Assembly (NCBI GenBank): GCA_024102815.1
Contig: JAGFJJ010000026.1
Location: 1-64,000, forward strand
DNA: 64,000 bases
DNA from: Phycisphaerae bacterium
GTDB lineage: Bacteria; Planctomycetota; Phycisphaerae; UBA1845
Direction of reading: 5' to 3'
Positions 36,169-45,543 of this stretch are shown here, piece by piece. Position numbers and translations under genes: made by a program. Positions within the stretch are counted from its first letter, which is position 1; each line of letters starts with the position of its first letter. The notes under the pieces are model-generated. The model made no database searches and was not told the DNA's origin. It was given only the letters and a program-made list of their open reading frames with translations.

Positions 36169-37884
36169 ATGGGCAGCAAGCCATTCGCCTCAACCCTCCG
36201 GAGCAACACCGGCCCGATTGCCGTCGACAAGCGCGGCGTTCACCTCCTCCGCGACCCCATTCTTAACAAGGATGCGGCCTTTACACTGGAAGAGCGGCGC
36301 TCGTTCCAGTTGGACGGGCTTCTGCCCCACAAGGTTGTCTCCGTTGACGAGCAAGTGGCGCTTGAACTGGAGCATCTGCGGGCCAAGCACGACGACCTGG
36401 AGAAGTTCATCGGCCTGGCGGCGCTCCAGGACCGGAACGAAACGCTGTTCTACCGCGTTCTGGTGGAGAATTTCACAGAACTGATGCCCATTGTCTACAC
36501 GCCGACCGTTGGGCGGGCCTGCCAGGAGTACAGCCACATCTTCCGTCGGCCTCGCGGGTTGTGGATCACGCCGTCAGATATCGAGCGCATCCCGGACCTG
36601 CTCCGCAATGCCACGAATACGGATGTCCGGCTTATCGTGGTTACGGATAATGAGCGGATCCTCGGCCTGGGGGATCAGGGCGCGGGTGGCATCGGCATTC
36701 CGATCGGCAAAATCGCCCTGTATTGCGGCGCGGCGGGTATTCACCCGCAGCACACCCTGTCTATCAGCCTGGACCTGGGCACCGACAATGCGGAGTTGCT
36801 CAACGATCCGGCTTACTTCGGCTTCCGCCATCGCCGCTTGCGCGGGGCACCGTACGAGCAGTTCATCGAGGCGTTTGTTGCCGCTGTGACCGATGTCTTC
36901 CCCAAGGCGCTGCTTCAATGGGAGGACTTCCACAAGGATATCGCCTTCCAGAACCTCGACCGTTACCGCAAGCGCATCCGCTGTTTCAACGACGATATCC
37001 AGGGAACTTCGGGCGTGGCCGTGGCGGGCGTTCTGTCCGCGCTGCGAATCACGGGCCAGAGTCTTGGTGAGCAGCGGATTGCCTACCTGGGCTCCGGAGC
37101 CGCCGGCGTGGGAATCGGACGCCTTGTACGCAGCGCCATGCTGGAGGACGGCGTTCCGAGCGACGTGGTCGAACGTGCCCAGGTGTTCCTCGACTCCCGA
37201 GGCCTGCTCTTTGAGGGGCGAACGATCCGCGACGCGCACAAGCAGGAATTCACCATGCGCAGCGCCCGCATGAAGGAGCTGGGAATTCCCGCGGCCAATA
37301 CAGTGGACATGCTGGAAGTCGTGGCCAAATTCAAGCCGACGATCCTGGTGGGTACGACCGCCAAGGGCGGCGCCTTCTCGGAGGATGTCATTCGGGAGAT
37401 GGCCAAGCACGTCGAACGGCCGATCATCCTTCCGTTCAGCAATCCCACGTCCAAGGCCGAGTGCACGCCGGAAGAGGCCATCAACTGGACGGACGGTCGA
37501 GCGATCGTGGCTACGGGCAGCCCGTTCCCGCCGGTCAAGTACAAGGGTCGTACGCACGTCATCGGGCAGGGTAATAACGTGTTCATTTTCCCCGGCGTGG
37601 GGCTGGGCTGCATTCTCTCGGAATCCCGCGAAGTGACGGACTCGATGTTCCTTGTGGCGGCGCGGACCTTGGCCCAGCACGTCCATCCGGAGCGGCTCGA
37701 GGTCGGCGCCATTTATCCCGACCAGAGCGACCTCCGCGAGGTGAGCCGGCATATCGCCTCGGCCGTCATGCGTGAGTCGAGACGGCTCAACCTGGGGCGA
37801 ATGATTCCGGACGACATGGTGGATGAAGTCGTGGCTGACGCCATGTGGTACCCGGAGTATCAGGAGTACGTGCCGTCGTTCTGA
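36169..37884 (+). CDS. NAD-dependent malic enzyme
   Basis: A 571-residue enzyme of the long (SfcA/MaeA-like) class. The N-terminal substrate domain has [21 protein letters not shown] and Q-W-E-D-F. The metal site is C-F-N-D-D-I-Q-G-T, and the NAD site is [11 protein letters not shown], followed by F-S-N-P-T-S-K-A-E and [10 protein letters not shown]. It converts malate to pyruvate and CO2. The ATG at 36169 has AGGA nine bases before it; a GTG 18 bases earlier is possible. Confidence 0.94.
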   Translation: MGSKPFASTLRSNTGPIAVDKRGVHLLRDPILNKDAAFTLEERRSFQLDGLLPHKVVSVDEQVALELEHLRAKHDDLEKFIGLAALQDRNETLFYRVLVENFTELMPIVYTPTVGRACQEYSHIFRRPRGLWITPSDIERIPDLLRNATNTDVRLIVVTDNERILGLGDQGAGGIGIPIGKIALYCGAAGIHPQHTLSISLDLGTDNAELLNDPAYFGFRHRRLRGAPYEQFIEAFVAAVTDVFPKALLQWEDFHKDIAFQNLDRYRKRIRCFNDDIQGTSGVAVAGVLSALRITGQSLGEQRIAYLGSGAAGVGIGRLVRSAMLEDGVPSDVVERAQVFLDSRGLLFEGRTIRDAHKQEFTMRSARMKELGIPAANTVDMLEVVAKFKPTILVGTTAKGGAFSEDVIREMAKHVERPIILPFSNPTSKAECTPEEAINWTDGRAIVATGSPFPPVKYKGRTHVIGQGNNVFIFPGVGLGCILSESREVTDSMFLVAARTLAQHVHPERLEVGAIYPDQSDLREVSRHIASAVMRESRRLNLGRMIPDDMVDEVVADAMWYPEYQEYVPSF

Positions 37885-37960
37885 CCCACATGGTCGGCGA
37901 ATCAGCGATTGGAATCTCCTTTGGGGCGGTGACGGCGAGCGGGCATCGCCCAAAAGGCAC

Positions 37961-37993
37961 GACCGGCACGCGGGATGGCTCCGCGTGCCGGTC
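37961..37993. terminator. Hairpin terminator after malic enzyme
   Basis: GACCGGCACGCGG and CCGCGTGCCGGTC form a perfect 13-base stem with a seven-base loop, followed by GCTCTTT. It can serve malic enzyme and the convergent lipoprotein gene. Confidence 0.75.
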
Positions 37994-38065
37994 GCTCTTT
38001 AGGGAACGATGAAGAACCCCGGGGCACGCCATTCGGCGCTCGCCGGGGCCAATTTGGCGCAAGTG

Positions 38066-38299
38066 CTATGTCGTTGCCAGGCCGTTCGTGCTGCTGCTCG
38101 AACTGCTCCCATCGTCCAAGCTTAGGAAGAAGGCCGTGATCAGCGTCGAGCCCAGGCTCTGTGTGGTCGTCTCCAGCCCGGTAAGGAGGGCGTCGCGGAC
38201 AGCGGGGTCGCAACCGCCCAGTTGAAATGCCGATCCGCCGACGGCCAGCGACATGGCCAGCCGGATCATCCGCCCACGAAACGTCCTGCGATTGCTCAT
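38066..38299 (-). CDS. Small lipoprotein, unknown
   Basis: A 77-residue protein with a signal peptide and lipobox Q-L-G-G-C, then a short acidic/Ser-rich tail (S-L-D-D-G-S-S-S-S-S-S). GGAG lies eight bases before the ATG. No family is recognised; such short exported proteins are common in planctomycetes. Confidence 0.6.
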   Translation of the reverse strand: MSNRRTFRGRMIRLAMSLAVGGSAFQLGGCDPAVRDALLTGLETTTQSLGSTLITAFFLSLDDGSSSSSSTNGLATT

Positions 38300-38603
38300 C
38301 TTCGTGCTCCTGCGTGAGGCTTTGGCCTGAGTTCGCCCCCGTAGTTATAGGCAGTTAAGGGTCCTTCGGTTGCCCCCGAAACGACTTCCTCGTCGGCTTA
38401 CGGGGCGTCTTCCGGCCTCCGCGCGTGTGGCGCGGTGACCTACCACGGTAATGAATCGGCGGGCGGCCGACACCCCTTTAGAAACATCCGATATGCTCGG
38501 TTACGGAACTTGTCCAGTCCACGACCGCCCCCTGGACGACTCTCGGACCGAAATCGGGCCGTCCTTGCCGTAGTTTCCAATACAGAAAACGCCGGTGCCG
38601 GGG
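38300..38603. other. Intergenic, no gene seen
   Basis: About 300 bases between the small lipoprotein and the amidase. Open frames here lack ribosome sites and similarity. Confidence 0.5.
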
Positions 38604-39299
38604 CTATTGCAGAGGGTACGCGGATGCCGCTACCGGGCCGGTCAGCGACCGCCGGAAGGCCAACATCGGGAAGTTCCGACCCGGACACTGTGTCTTGTGA
38701 TTTATTTCACCGTGACTGTAAATGCGGCTGGGTGGAATATGGCACTCCTCCGAAAGGAACGCGACGAGGCGCCGCAGCGACGCCATCTGCTTCGGCGTGG
38801 GTCCCCTTCGCGTGAAATCGCCCACCAGGCAGATGCCGATGCCATGATCGTTAAAGAAATTATCGGCGGTTTTGCAGTGAGCACCATGCTTTTGCTTGTT
38901 CCACCTCGGACCGACTTCAATCATCCCGTCCGGCGTGTCCGTACCGTTGCCGATAACGAAGTGGTACCCGAGCTCGTCCCAGCCGTTGCTTTCGCGATGG
39001 AACCGATCAAAGGATGCGGCGCCGCCCGTCGGCGTACCACTGTGGTGGACGACGATCGCCTTCCAGCGGGGGTCAATGCGGTGACCCACCGGAAACCAGG
39101 CCTCCGTAGCCGAACGAGGCCGGCGCGATCGCTGTGATGCCGGCGGACGTGGCGGTTGGCTCAAGGCGCTGGGTCGACGGTAAACGACTTCCGGCGGTAA
39201 AAGGTCCGGCTCGTAGCCCTGATCGTCGTAAACACACCCCCCCAACGTCAAACCAAGCAAGGCGAATCCGATCGAGCACCACACCCCATTGGGTCGCAA
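38604..39299 (-). CDS. N-acetylmuramoyl-L-alanine amidase-like lipoprotein (PGRP fold)
   Basis: A 231-residue protein. The C-terminal 150 residues are an amidase_2/PGRP domain: A-I-V-V-H-H-S-G-T-P (zinc His), Y-H-F-V-I-G-N-G, G-I-G-I-C-L-V-G-D-F, and Y-S-H-G-E-I-N-H-K-T-Q-C-P-G-R (zinc His and Cys). The N-terminus is lipobox-like, L-T-L-G-G-C. AGGAG about eight bases before a TTG (39297-39299) favours that start, which gives a good signal peptide. The enzyme would cut peptidoglycan stem peptides, or bind them if inactive. Confidence 0.8.
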   Translation of the reverse strand: MRPNGVWCSIGFALLGLTLGGCVYDDQGYEPDLLPPEVVYRRPSALSQPPRPPASQRSRRPRSATEAWFPVGHRIDPRWKAIVVHHSGTPTGGAASFDRFHRESNGWDELGYHFVIGNGTDTPDGMIEVGPRWNKQKHGAHCKTADNFFNDHGIGICLVGDFTRRGPTPKQMASLRRLVAFLSEECHIPPSRIYSHGEINHKTQCPGRNFPMLAFRRSLTGPVAASAYPLQ

Positions 39300-39586
39300 G
39301 GAATTGCTCCTGTACACGCAGCTTGTCAAGCGGAAATCCAGCAAACGACTTGCCCCTTCCTATCGGTCATCGTCGCTGGATTCGTCAAGTCTTTCAAGCG
39401 GCAATCGCAGCGGTCTTTCCGCGCCATGTGCATCCGGGCGATGACGCCGCGAGAACGCGCGCGAATTCCTGAAGAACATGCGCCGGGCGCTCGATGGACT
39501 AATAGACAATCTCGGTACGGGGTGACCTTCGTACCGGGCGCGGACCTGGGGGCCGCGTCATGGCCGGGACAATCATGGAGGAGTTC

Positions 39587-39790
39587 ATGGTAGCGTGGAC
39601 GATTACGGGCGAGGACGTACGCCGGGCGGAAGTCACATTCTGGACGAAGGCCGCTGGTCAGCTGCCCGTTCTGCGCGACAAGAAGGTCCACGCCGCCCGT
39701 GAGCGTATTGCGCGGAACCGGTACAACCGGCCGTCCGTTCTGGATGCGACGGTCAGCCAGATCGCCCGGGAATTTGAGGAACGCGCCTGA
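39587..39790 (+). CDS. Small FlgM-like/anti-sigma-28-type protein
   Basis: A 67-residue protein. Residues about 30-60 (D-K-K-V-H-A-A-R-E-R-I-A-R-N-R-Y) resemble the conserved R-x-x-I-x-x-G-x-Y helix of FlgM-type proteins that bind sigma-28, but the match is short. The ATG at 39587 is placed by ATGGAGGAG directly upstream; longer frames exist. No flagellar gene is nearby, so the assignment is weak. Confidence 0.4.
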   Translation: MVAWTITGEDVRRAEVTFWTKAAGQLPVLRDKKVHAARERIARNRYNRPSVLDATVSQIAREFEERA

Positions 39791-39933
39791 TCCCCAACCT
39801 ACTGCGAACCGTCGGGCGGACCGGCAAACTTTCTCCCATCCCACGCCTCGGCGAATCCACGCGTTGCTTTATCCGGAAGAGTGCGTCGAGCCGGACAGAA
39901 TTTCTTCACCGGGAGAGAAAGAAACCAAAGGGC

Positions 39934-40674
39934 TCAGGCGCGGGAAGTCGCAGATTCAAGAAAGAGGATGCGCCCGCACGATTTGCATAACTGGATTTCG
40001 TCACGGGTCTGGAGCGCGTTCACCACTTCCAGAGTGACCGAGATGTTGCATCCCGAGCACAAATAGTCTTCTTTCTTGGGATGCAGCTTGCGCACCGCCG
40101 CCATCGCCTCACCTTCGAGGTGTTCCGCGACCCGAATAAACGTCTGCAGGGTCGTTGGCGTGATTTCAGCCGAGAACTCATCGCGCTGGGCCATGAGCTC
40201 CTCGCGCTTGGGTCGGTCCTTCTCGTCGTGATGGGCCAGAGCCTGCTCCGCCTGGCGAAGGCTGTTCAGTCGGGTTTCCTTTTCCTCTTGCAGCGCTTCG
40301 AGCTGCGTCTTGAGGTTCTGAACCTCTTCCATGGCCTGGAGGACGGTGTTCTCGACTTTGGTCTTGTCGGCCTGCTCGGTGTTCTTGGCCGCGAGGATCG
40401 CCGCGTATTCCTTGTTGGTCTTGGCCTTGTTGAGGGCTTCGCGGTGATGCTGGATGGTGGATTCGCGTGATTCGAGATCGAGGTTAAGGGCGTCAAGCCG
40501 GATCTGGGCCTGGCGGATCAGGCGTTGCTGCTGCTCCATCTTGTCATCGAGCTGACGAAGGGCCTTCTGTTGCACCTCGACCCGCCGGACCCGCGATTCC
40601 CGATCGCGTCGCAGTGCGGCGAGTTCGAGTTCGACTACCTGAAGGCGATGCAGAGCATCGAGCGTTTCGCCCAT
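39934..40674 (-). CDS. Coiled-coil protein with C4 zinc ribbon (COG1579 type)
   Basis: A 246-residue protein. Residues about 5-180 are a continuous charged coiled coil. The C-terminus has C-S-G-C-N-I-S-V-T and C-K-S-C-G-R-I-L, the two knuckles of a zf-RING_7/C4 ribbon. The family is widespread but poorly understood and is thought to bind nucleic acid or act as an adaptor. The start at 40674 matches the family N-terminus. Confidence 0.85.
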   Translation of the reverse strand: MGETLDALHRLQVVELELAALRRDRESRVRRVEVQQKALRQLDDKMEQQQRLIRQAQIRLDALNLDLESRESTIQHHREALNKAKTNKEYAAILAAKNTEQADKTKVENTVLQAMEEVQNLKTQLEALQEEKETRLNSLRQAEQALAHHDEKDRPKREELMAQRDEFSAEITPTTLQTFIRVAEHLEGEAMAAVRKLHPKKEDYLCSGCNISVTLEVVNALQTRDEIQLCKSCGRILFLESATSRA

Positions 40675-40844
40675 TTCGAATACTGTCCCCTCGGACGCGG
40701 TTTTTCAAATAACGTTGCCCCGGACGTACCGGAACAGACATTCCGGGGATTATGGGCGCGCGGTGGACAGGTCGCAAGCGGAAAGTTGAATCCGTCCGGT
40801 CATCCCCACCAGCCGGCATGGCCGAAACGGTCGCGGTTTCGGGT

Positions 40845-41663
40845 TCAGCCCCGCTTTTTGTGCACACGACAGGCCACCTGGATGTGCGAGGCGCGCCCGA
40901 TTGCGCCGGGATCCCGGCAGAGCGACTTCTCCACGCGCGCCCAAGCCCGCCGCTCGGACGACTCGGCCAGAAGAGCCCGATAATGCCTCATGGGCAAGAC
41001 CGTCTTGCCGATCATGTCCAACAACTCGAAACCCGCCGCGGAGAGCACGTCGCTGATCTGCGCGGGAGACCAGGTTGTGATCGGAAACTGCTCCTTCGGA
41101 TCACGCGTTAGCCACCGCGTCCTACCGTCGCGCAGGAAGCGCTCCAAATCGCCCCGGTTTCCCGCCTGGAGATAGAAGTCGATCGCTGCCAGACGGTTGT
41201 CGAACGTGGCTACGAGCACGGCTCCGTCAACGAGAATCCGGCGGATCTCGGCCAGAGCACGGGGGGGCGATTCACTGCATCCGATGGGATCACCCAAAGC
41301 TACCGCGAAGTCGTACGAATCATCCTCGACCTGGGGCATGGTGCAAAGATCGGCCTGGAGGTAGGCGACGGGCGCGGAACTCGCATCCTCCCCGAAACGC
41401 CTTCGGCACTGGTCGAGCATCGCCGGGGAAATGTCCAGGCAGCTGACGGAAAACCCGCTCTTGATTAGCTTGGCGGCCCATTTTCCAGTCCCGCAACCCA
41501 GGTCGATGACCCTTGCGCGGAGATTCCTGGGCAGGTAGGACTTGAGGTGAACCCAGGTAAGGCTGTCGTGCCATCGCCAGAACGCATCCTCATAGCTTTG
41601 GTCATAGCGCGTCGCGACGCGGTCGTGGTAGCGCTGAACAGCTTTCCGCTTCGATCGCCCCAT
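40845..41663 (-). CDS. SAM-dependent methyltransferase, class I
   Basis: A 272-residue protein. SAM-binding motif I is V-I-D-L-G-C-G-T-G-K-W-A; the acidic end of strand 2 is C-L-D-I-S-P-A-M-L, followed by Q-A-D-L-C and F-A-V-A-L-G-D-P-I-G. The fold is that of small-molecule methyltransferases; the substrate is not evident. It starts 163 bases from efp, divergently. Confidence 0.8.
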   Translation of the reverse strand: MGRSKRKAVQRYHDRVATRYDQSYEDAFWRWHDSLTWVHLKSYLPRNLRARVIDLGCGTGKWAAKLIKSGFSVSCLDISPAMLDQCRRRFGEDASSAPVAYLQADLCTMPQVEDDSYDFAVALGDPIGCSESPPRALAEIRRILVDGAVLVATFDNRLAAIDFYLQAGNRGDLERFLRDGRTRWLTRDPKEQFPITTWSPAQISDVLSAAGFELLDMIGKTVLPMRHYRALLAESSERRAWARVEKSLCRDPGAIGRASHIQVACRVHKKRG

Positions 41664-41825
41664 CCATTTATTGTAGAACCGCCGTAAGGCCGAGCAACGT
41701 TATCGGAAACGGGGACCGGTCTCCGACTCGCCGCGCCGCGCCTTGACCGCAGGGCGGGCGTTTGGGATCATCGCGCGGCTTAATTTCAGCCTAGGGATAT
41801 TTCGCGCTTCGGGGAGCTATCGACG

Positions 41826-42386
41826 ATGATCAAGGCCGTGGATTTGCGGAAGGGTCGAACGATTATTTATGAGGGCCAACTGGCCATCGTTCACGAGGCT
41901 CAGCATGTCGCCAAGGGTAACAAGCGCAGCTACATGCAGGCAAAAATCAAGGATTTCCGAACGGGGACGATCCAGGATGTCCGTTTCAACGTGGACGACC
42001 GGATCGAGGTACCGTTTGTCGAGTCGAAGCAGTACGAATACCTCTACCGCGACGGGGAAAACTACGTGGTCATGGACACGTCCAACTACGAGCAGATTCC
42101 GGTCAGTGCGGATCTTGTCGGGGACGCGGCCATGTGGCTCAAGCCCAACACGCCCGTAACATGCCAGATTTACGAAGGCCAGATGGTCTCTTTCGAGCTA
42201 CCCTTGGTAGTGGATCTCCAGGTGACGGACACTCCGCCGGTGGTCAAGGGGGCGACGGCCACCAACCAGATGAAAGACGCCATCATGGAAACCGGCGCCA
42301 AGGTCCGGGTCCCCCCGTTCATCGAGATCGGAGAGCGTCTGCGGATCGACACGCGGACCGGCGAGTACATCGAGCGTTCCAAGTAG
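41826..42386 (+). CDS. efp: Elongation factor P with altered tip loop
   Basis: A 186-residue EF-P with the three-domain pattern (N-terminal KOW-like domain, OB folds with Y-E-Y-L-Y-R-D-G-E-N-Y, and C-terminal G-A-K-V-R-V-P-P-F-I-E-I-G-E-R-L-R-I-D-T-R-T-G). EF-P relieves ribosomes stalled on polyproline. The tip usually reads P-G-K-G with a modified Lys; here residues 29-34 read A-K-G-N-K-R, putting Asn at the tip with Lys at 30 and 33. No EpmA, YmfI or EarP-type modifier is nearby. Confidence 0.93.
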   Translation: MIKAVDLRKGRTIIYEGQLAIVHEAQHVAKGNKRSYMQAKIKDFRTGTIQDVRFNVDDRIEVPFVESKQYEYLYRDGENYVVMDTSNYEQIPVSADLVGDAAMWLKPNTPVTCQIYEGQMVSFELPLVVDLQVTDTPPVVKGATATNQMKDAIMETGAKVRVPPFIEIGERLRIDTRTGEYIERSK

Positions 42387-43010
42387 ATACGCCGCCCCTC
42401 ATCCGCGAAATCGAGCTCGAAAGCCCCTGTGACGGGCACTTGGGGGCGGCATTCGCGCTCCCGGAAACGGAGGCGTAGCGAGTGTTGTCGACTGCTGATT
42501 GGCTCGCGGATCGCGCATTTCGACCGGGGAACATCGGAAACCATCGCTCGCGCACCTCGCCGAATCAGCAACGCTTCGCACCCGGAATACCGAATCGAAA
42601 CTTCGAAATCCTCCCTTTCCGAAGGCGACTCATACGAAAGTTTCGAGCGCAATTCTGCCGATGACGGATGCGATGACCTGTTCGATCGCGGTAATTCGTC
42701 ATTCGGCAGCGGGTTCTGGCGATCAGGCAGAACATCGCGAGATCGAAAGCACGCAACGGGGAATTGATCGAGCCACACCCACCTGCACAGCATGTCCCGG
42801 ACAAGCTCATGACCGATTCGGTGGTGCTGCGGATGTCGTCTTGTCGTCGTGCGACATTCCGCCTTCCACGCATGATCGTGGGCGCGAGCACACCGCCGCG
42901 CACCCACGAGGCTTTGGGGGGCGGCCGCGCGAATCCACCGTAAATAGGAAAAATGTTTTGACAGGACGAAGGAATTGTGTACGATTCCGCGCAGAAAGGA
43001 GGTGATACGG
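42387..43010. other. Intergenic with promoter for the Lys-rich gene
   Basis: About 620 bases after efp. Several open frames overlap here but none shows family similarity, a ribosome site, or codon use like its neighbours. The last 60 bases carry the promoter and ribosome site of the Lys-rich gene. Confidence 0.5.
42958..42985 (+). promoter_or_regulatory. Sigma-70-type promoter of the Lys-rich gene
   Basis: TTGACA (42958-42963), 16-base spacer, TACGAT (42980-42985). Transcription should start near 42992, just before a near-perfect Shine-Dalgarno (AAAGGAGGTGAT). Confidence 0.65.
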
Positions 43011-43157
43011 ATGGCGAAGAAACGCAAAGCGGCCAAGAAGTCGTCGAAGAAGAAGACCGCCAAGAAGAAGAAAGCTGGCGCGAAGAAGACGACTAAAAAG
43101 AAGACCGCGAAGAAGAAAAAGAAGAAGTCTCGCAAGGCCAAGAAGTCAACCATGTAG
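43011..43157 (+). CDS. Lysine-rich histone-H1-like protein
   Basis: A 48-residue peptide of which 26 residues are Lys, with Ala, Ser and Thr filling the rest: M-A-K-K-R-K-A-A-K-K, K-K-K repeats, ending S-T-M. The start is fixed by AAAGGAGGTGAT. The composition resembles histone H1-like tails and Hc1/KAAP-type proteins that compact DNA. It sits between a strong promoter and a rho-independent terminator, so it is a single-gene unit and probably highly expressed. DNA or RNA binding is inference. Confidence 0.7.
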   Translation: MAKKRKAAKKSSKKKTAKKKKAGAKKTTKKKTAKKKKKKSRKAKKSTM

Positions 43158-43272
43158 TACGATGGTGACGGGCGGAGCGAGGCGCGTCGAAGAGAAGTTC
43201 GATCCGACTCACGCCACGGCAGCCGGGTTGGACTGAATCGACGAAACGCGAAGCCCGAAGCACATCACGAGG

Positions 43273-43308
43273 AAGGGTGCCTTACCTACAAGGCACCCTT
43301 TCTTGTTT
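43273..43308 (+). terminator. Rho-independent terminator after the Lys-rich gene
   Basis: AAGGGTGCCTT pairs with AAGGCACCCTT around a six-base loop, followed by TCTTGTTT. It lies 115 bases after the stop codon. Confidence 0.8.
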
Positions 43309-43340
43309 CCAGATTCTTCCGGAAAATCAGCGAAAAGACG

Positions 43341-44654
43341 CTACTTTGATTTGCCGTCTGAGGGGCTGGGCGCTTCATCCGGACGACAAACGCTGCACGG
43401 CTTCCGTCCGGCGTTTTCGGCATCTTCGATCGAATCAAACCGCACGAGATTCTCTTCGCGAATCCGCCGGACGTGGGGACAACCGGCCCGATGATACTTG
43501 TCGGAATTGCGGCTCCCGACGAGCGCCTCCGGCACCGACTGCACTTCTTCGTCACCGCTCGATGCTTCGACCTTCGCCACCTCGGCCGGGACCAGTGGAA
43601 TGGACGGCCGGCCCGCCTCGTACCAAGCCGTGCCGAGCAGCTTCGCCGCCAGCAGCGCGCCGTCCTCCAGGCGGGTACGAATCACGCCACCGGCACTTTT
43701 GCTCAGGAGCAGGTAGTAGGCATCGGACCGCACCGAGAATGAATCCGCGTCCGAAATCCGGAGAGCATCAAGTGCGGCGCGATCCGCGCGGATCAAATCT
43801 CCGACGGCTTCATTGGCGCGCCAAGCCGTCTCGCAAACCTCCTTGAATGGATCGCCGAGCAGTTCGTAACGCTCTGGAAACACCCGCACTTCGTAGGCCA
43901 GTTGCGCCCGAAGCCGGCGCATCAGACCGGCCTGGAGGCGGGCAGCAACCGACCGATCCTCCGCGAGCAGGCTCGTACTTGCGTTCTCGCTCAGCGCCCC
44001 GGCCTGCTCATCGCCGACCGCACACACCGTGTTGAACGGCAAAGCAGCCTGAAGGGCGAGTCGACAAACCGCGCCGGATGCACGCACGACGCCCGCCTCA
44101 TCGTTGGCCCGCCAGGCGCGAACCAGTGCGTCATAGTGTTCCATCAACTTCCAGGGCAGGGAGCCGGGTTCGCGTACGCCGGCTCGACGGGCGGCCCGCT
44201 TCGCGCTCTCGACGTCTCGGGGGAGCACCGGCGGAGATTGCTTGGATTCCTCACCCCGATCCGCGCCGGCGCGGAGACTCTCCAGGCACACATATTCGGA
44301 GTCGATAGAGCCGGCGGCGTCAGAATCCCGGTCGGCAGGCCGCGAATCAAGGGCCGCGGCCAACACTTGTTCGGCCCGGCTTCGCAAGAACGACCGCACG
44401 GGCTCGGGGGTAGCGTCGACGGAGACAGGCAGCATGATGGCAATGGCATCCGGCGAGGCCGCGACGCGCGTAACCGGCATTGTTCCATCCCCCGCAATGA
44501 CCGGAGATGCGACAATTGCCAGCGCGACGAGGAGCCCGGAAAGATGGCGCTGCAGGCGCGTGTGGGCCACCGGCGGATGAGGACTTCTTTCTACAGTCGT
44601 CCGATCGTGCGATCGCCCGACAACGCTCGAAGGTTGGGCGGCGGCGAACATCAC
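43341..44654 (-). CDS. Exported protein with C-terminal Ada-like Cys-box domain
   Basis: A 437-residue protein with an N-terminal hydrophobic segment (about 38-55, L-L-V-A-L-A-I-V-A-S). The last 60 residues hold Y-H-R-A-G-C-P-H-V and R-K-P-C-S-V-C-R-P, the Cys-rich metal-binding pattern shared with the Ada N-terminal domain and small secreted relatives. The body is helical and unrecognised. It starts about seven bases from the upstream lipoprotein stop, so the two are an operon. The in-frame GTG at 44654 and an ATG at 44651 are both possible starts. Confidence 0.6.
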   Translation of the reverse strand: MMFAAAQPSSVVGRSHDRTTVERSPHPPVAHTRLQRHLSGLLVALAIVASPVIAGDGTMPVTRVAASPDAIAIMLPVSVDATPEPVRSFLRSRAEQVLAAALDSRPADRDSDAAGSIDSEYVCLESLRAGADRGEESKQSPPVLPRDVESAKRAARRAGVREPGSLPWKLMEHYDALVRAWRANDEAGVVRASGAVCRLALQAALPFNTVCAVGDEQAGALSENASTSLLAEDRSVAARLQAGLMRRLRAQLAYEVRVFPERYELLGDPFKEVCETAWRANEAVGDLIRADRAALDALRISDADSFSVRSDAYYLLLSKSAGGVIRTRLEDGALLAAKLLGTAWYEAGRPSIPLVPAEVAKVEASSGDEEVQSVPEALVGSRNSDKYHRAGCPHVRRIREENLVRFDSIEDAENAGRKPCSVCRPDEAPSPSDGKSK

Positions 44655-44660
44655 TTCACT

Positions 44661-45272
44661 TCACGAAGGGTCTTCAGAAGCCGGGGAATCCGCGCGACGA
44701 GCGATTTCCTGAGCCAACTTTGCCTCCATGGCCGGGTCACGCCCCATATCGATCCATTGCTCCGCCCCTGGGAGGATCTTCGAACCGCTCGTTGACGGGA
44801 GATTTTCACCGAAGATCTGGTAGGCCGCGCCGGAGTTATTGAACTGGCGATCGGGCGCGGAGAGCCGCTGCTTGTAGACCGCAACCCGGACCTCCGGGGC
44901 CCCGTCCTCGTCCACCCAGCGAACTTCGACCCAGCGGCGGATCACGTTGAGGCTGGCCTCAACCCAGTCTCGCCACGTGGCGACATCTCTCCGCCAGAAC
45001 TCGAAGAACTGCTGCGAGACCTCCGGTCGCGTGGTCAGGACGCCCACGGATGAATCGTAGCGGTCAAATTCGTAGCCGCGATCCCGAAGAGTTTGCTCGG
45101 CGGCTTCCCAGACCCGTTGCCGTTCGACCCCAGTTTCACGGACGGGAACAATCCCCGCTGCTGACACCACCGGCGCCGCCGCCGGTCGCATACAACCCGA
45201 CAGCCCGCCGACGACTAGTAACGCAAGACAAGGTGCCGATGTCCGGACGGCGCTTTGCACGCGGCGTAGCAT
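44661..45272 (-). CDS. Lipoprotein, unknown
   Basis: A 203-residue protein with signal peptide and lipobox L-S-G-C-M. AAGGA lies 11 bases before the ATG at 45272; the longer frame adds nothing recognisable. The mature part has a mixed alpha/beta look (A-A-E-Q-T-L-R-D-R-G-Y-E-F-D) but no known domain. It is cotranscribed with the Ada-like exported protein. Confidence 0.55.
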   Translation of the reverse strand: MLRRVQSAVRTSAPCLALLVVGGLSGCMRPAAAPVVSAAGIVPVRETGVERQRVWEAAEQTLRDRGYEFDRYDSSVGVLTTRPEVSQQFFEFWRRDVATWRDWVEASLNVIRRWVEVRWVDEDGAPEVRVAVYKQRLSAPDRQFNNSGAAYQIFGENLPSTSGSKILPGAEQWIDMGRDPAMEAKLAQEIARRADSPASEDPS

Positions 45273-45543
45273 GGATGAACGTCCTTCCGCAACGAGCCTG
45301 ACCGCGGCAATCGTACGAGGCGCGTCAGCCCCGTCAAGCTCGCACACGAGCGGTCGCGAACGTGCTTGGAGAAGCTGAACGATTCGCAAGGGCGGGGCCG
45401 AGCTTCGAGTCGGGGACGGAGCGTATGGCTCGGCACGAATTCCGCGGCGTTTTCCGGCTCGATCTTCGATTGCCTGTGTCCGATAAGGGGGATAGAATCA
45501 AACGTGGGGAACTCATCCCACCGATAGCGCATTGGGTGGAACC

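Noticed and set aside
42429-42767. Several overlapping open frames after efp
   Set aside because: No ribosome site, no similarity, and overlapping frames of equal length indicate chance.
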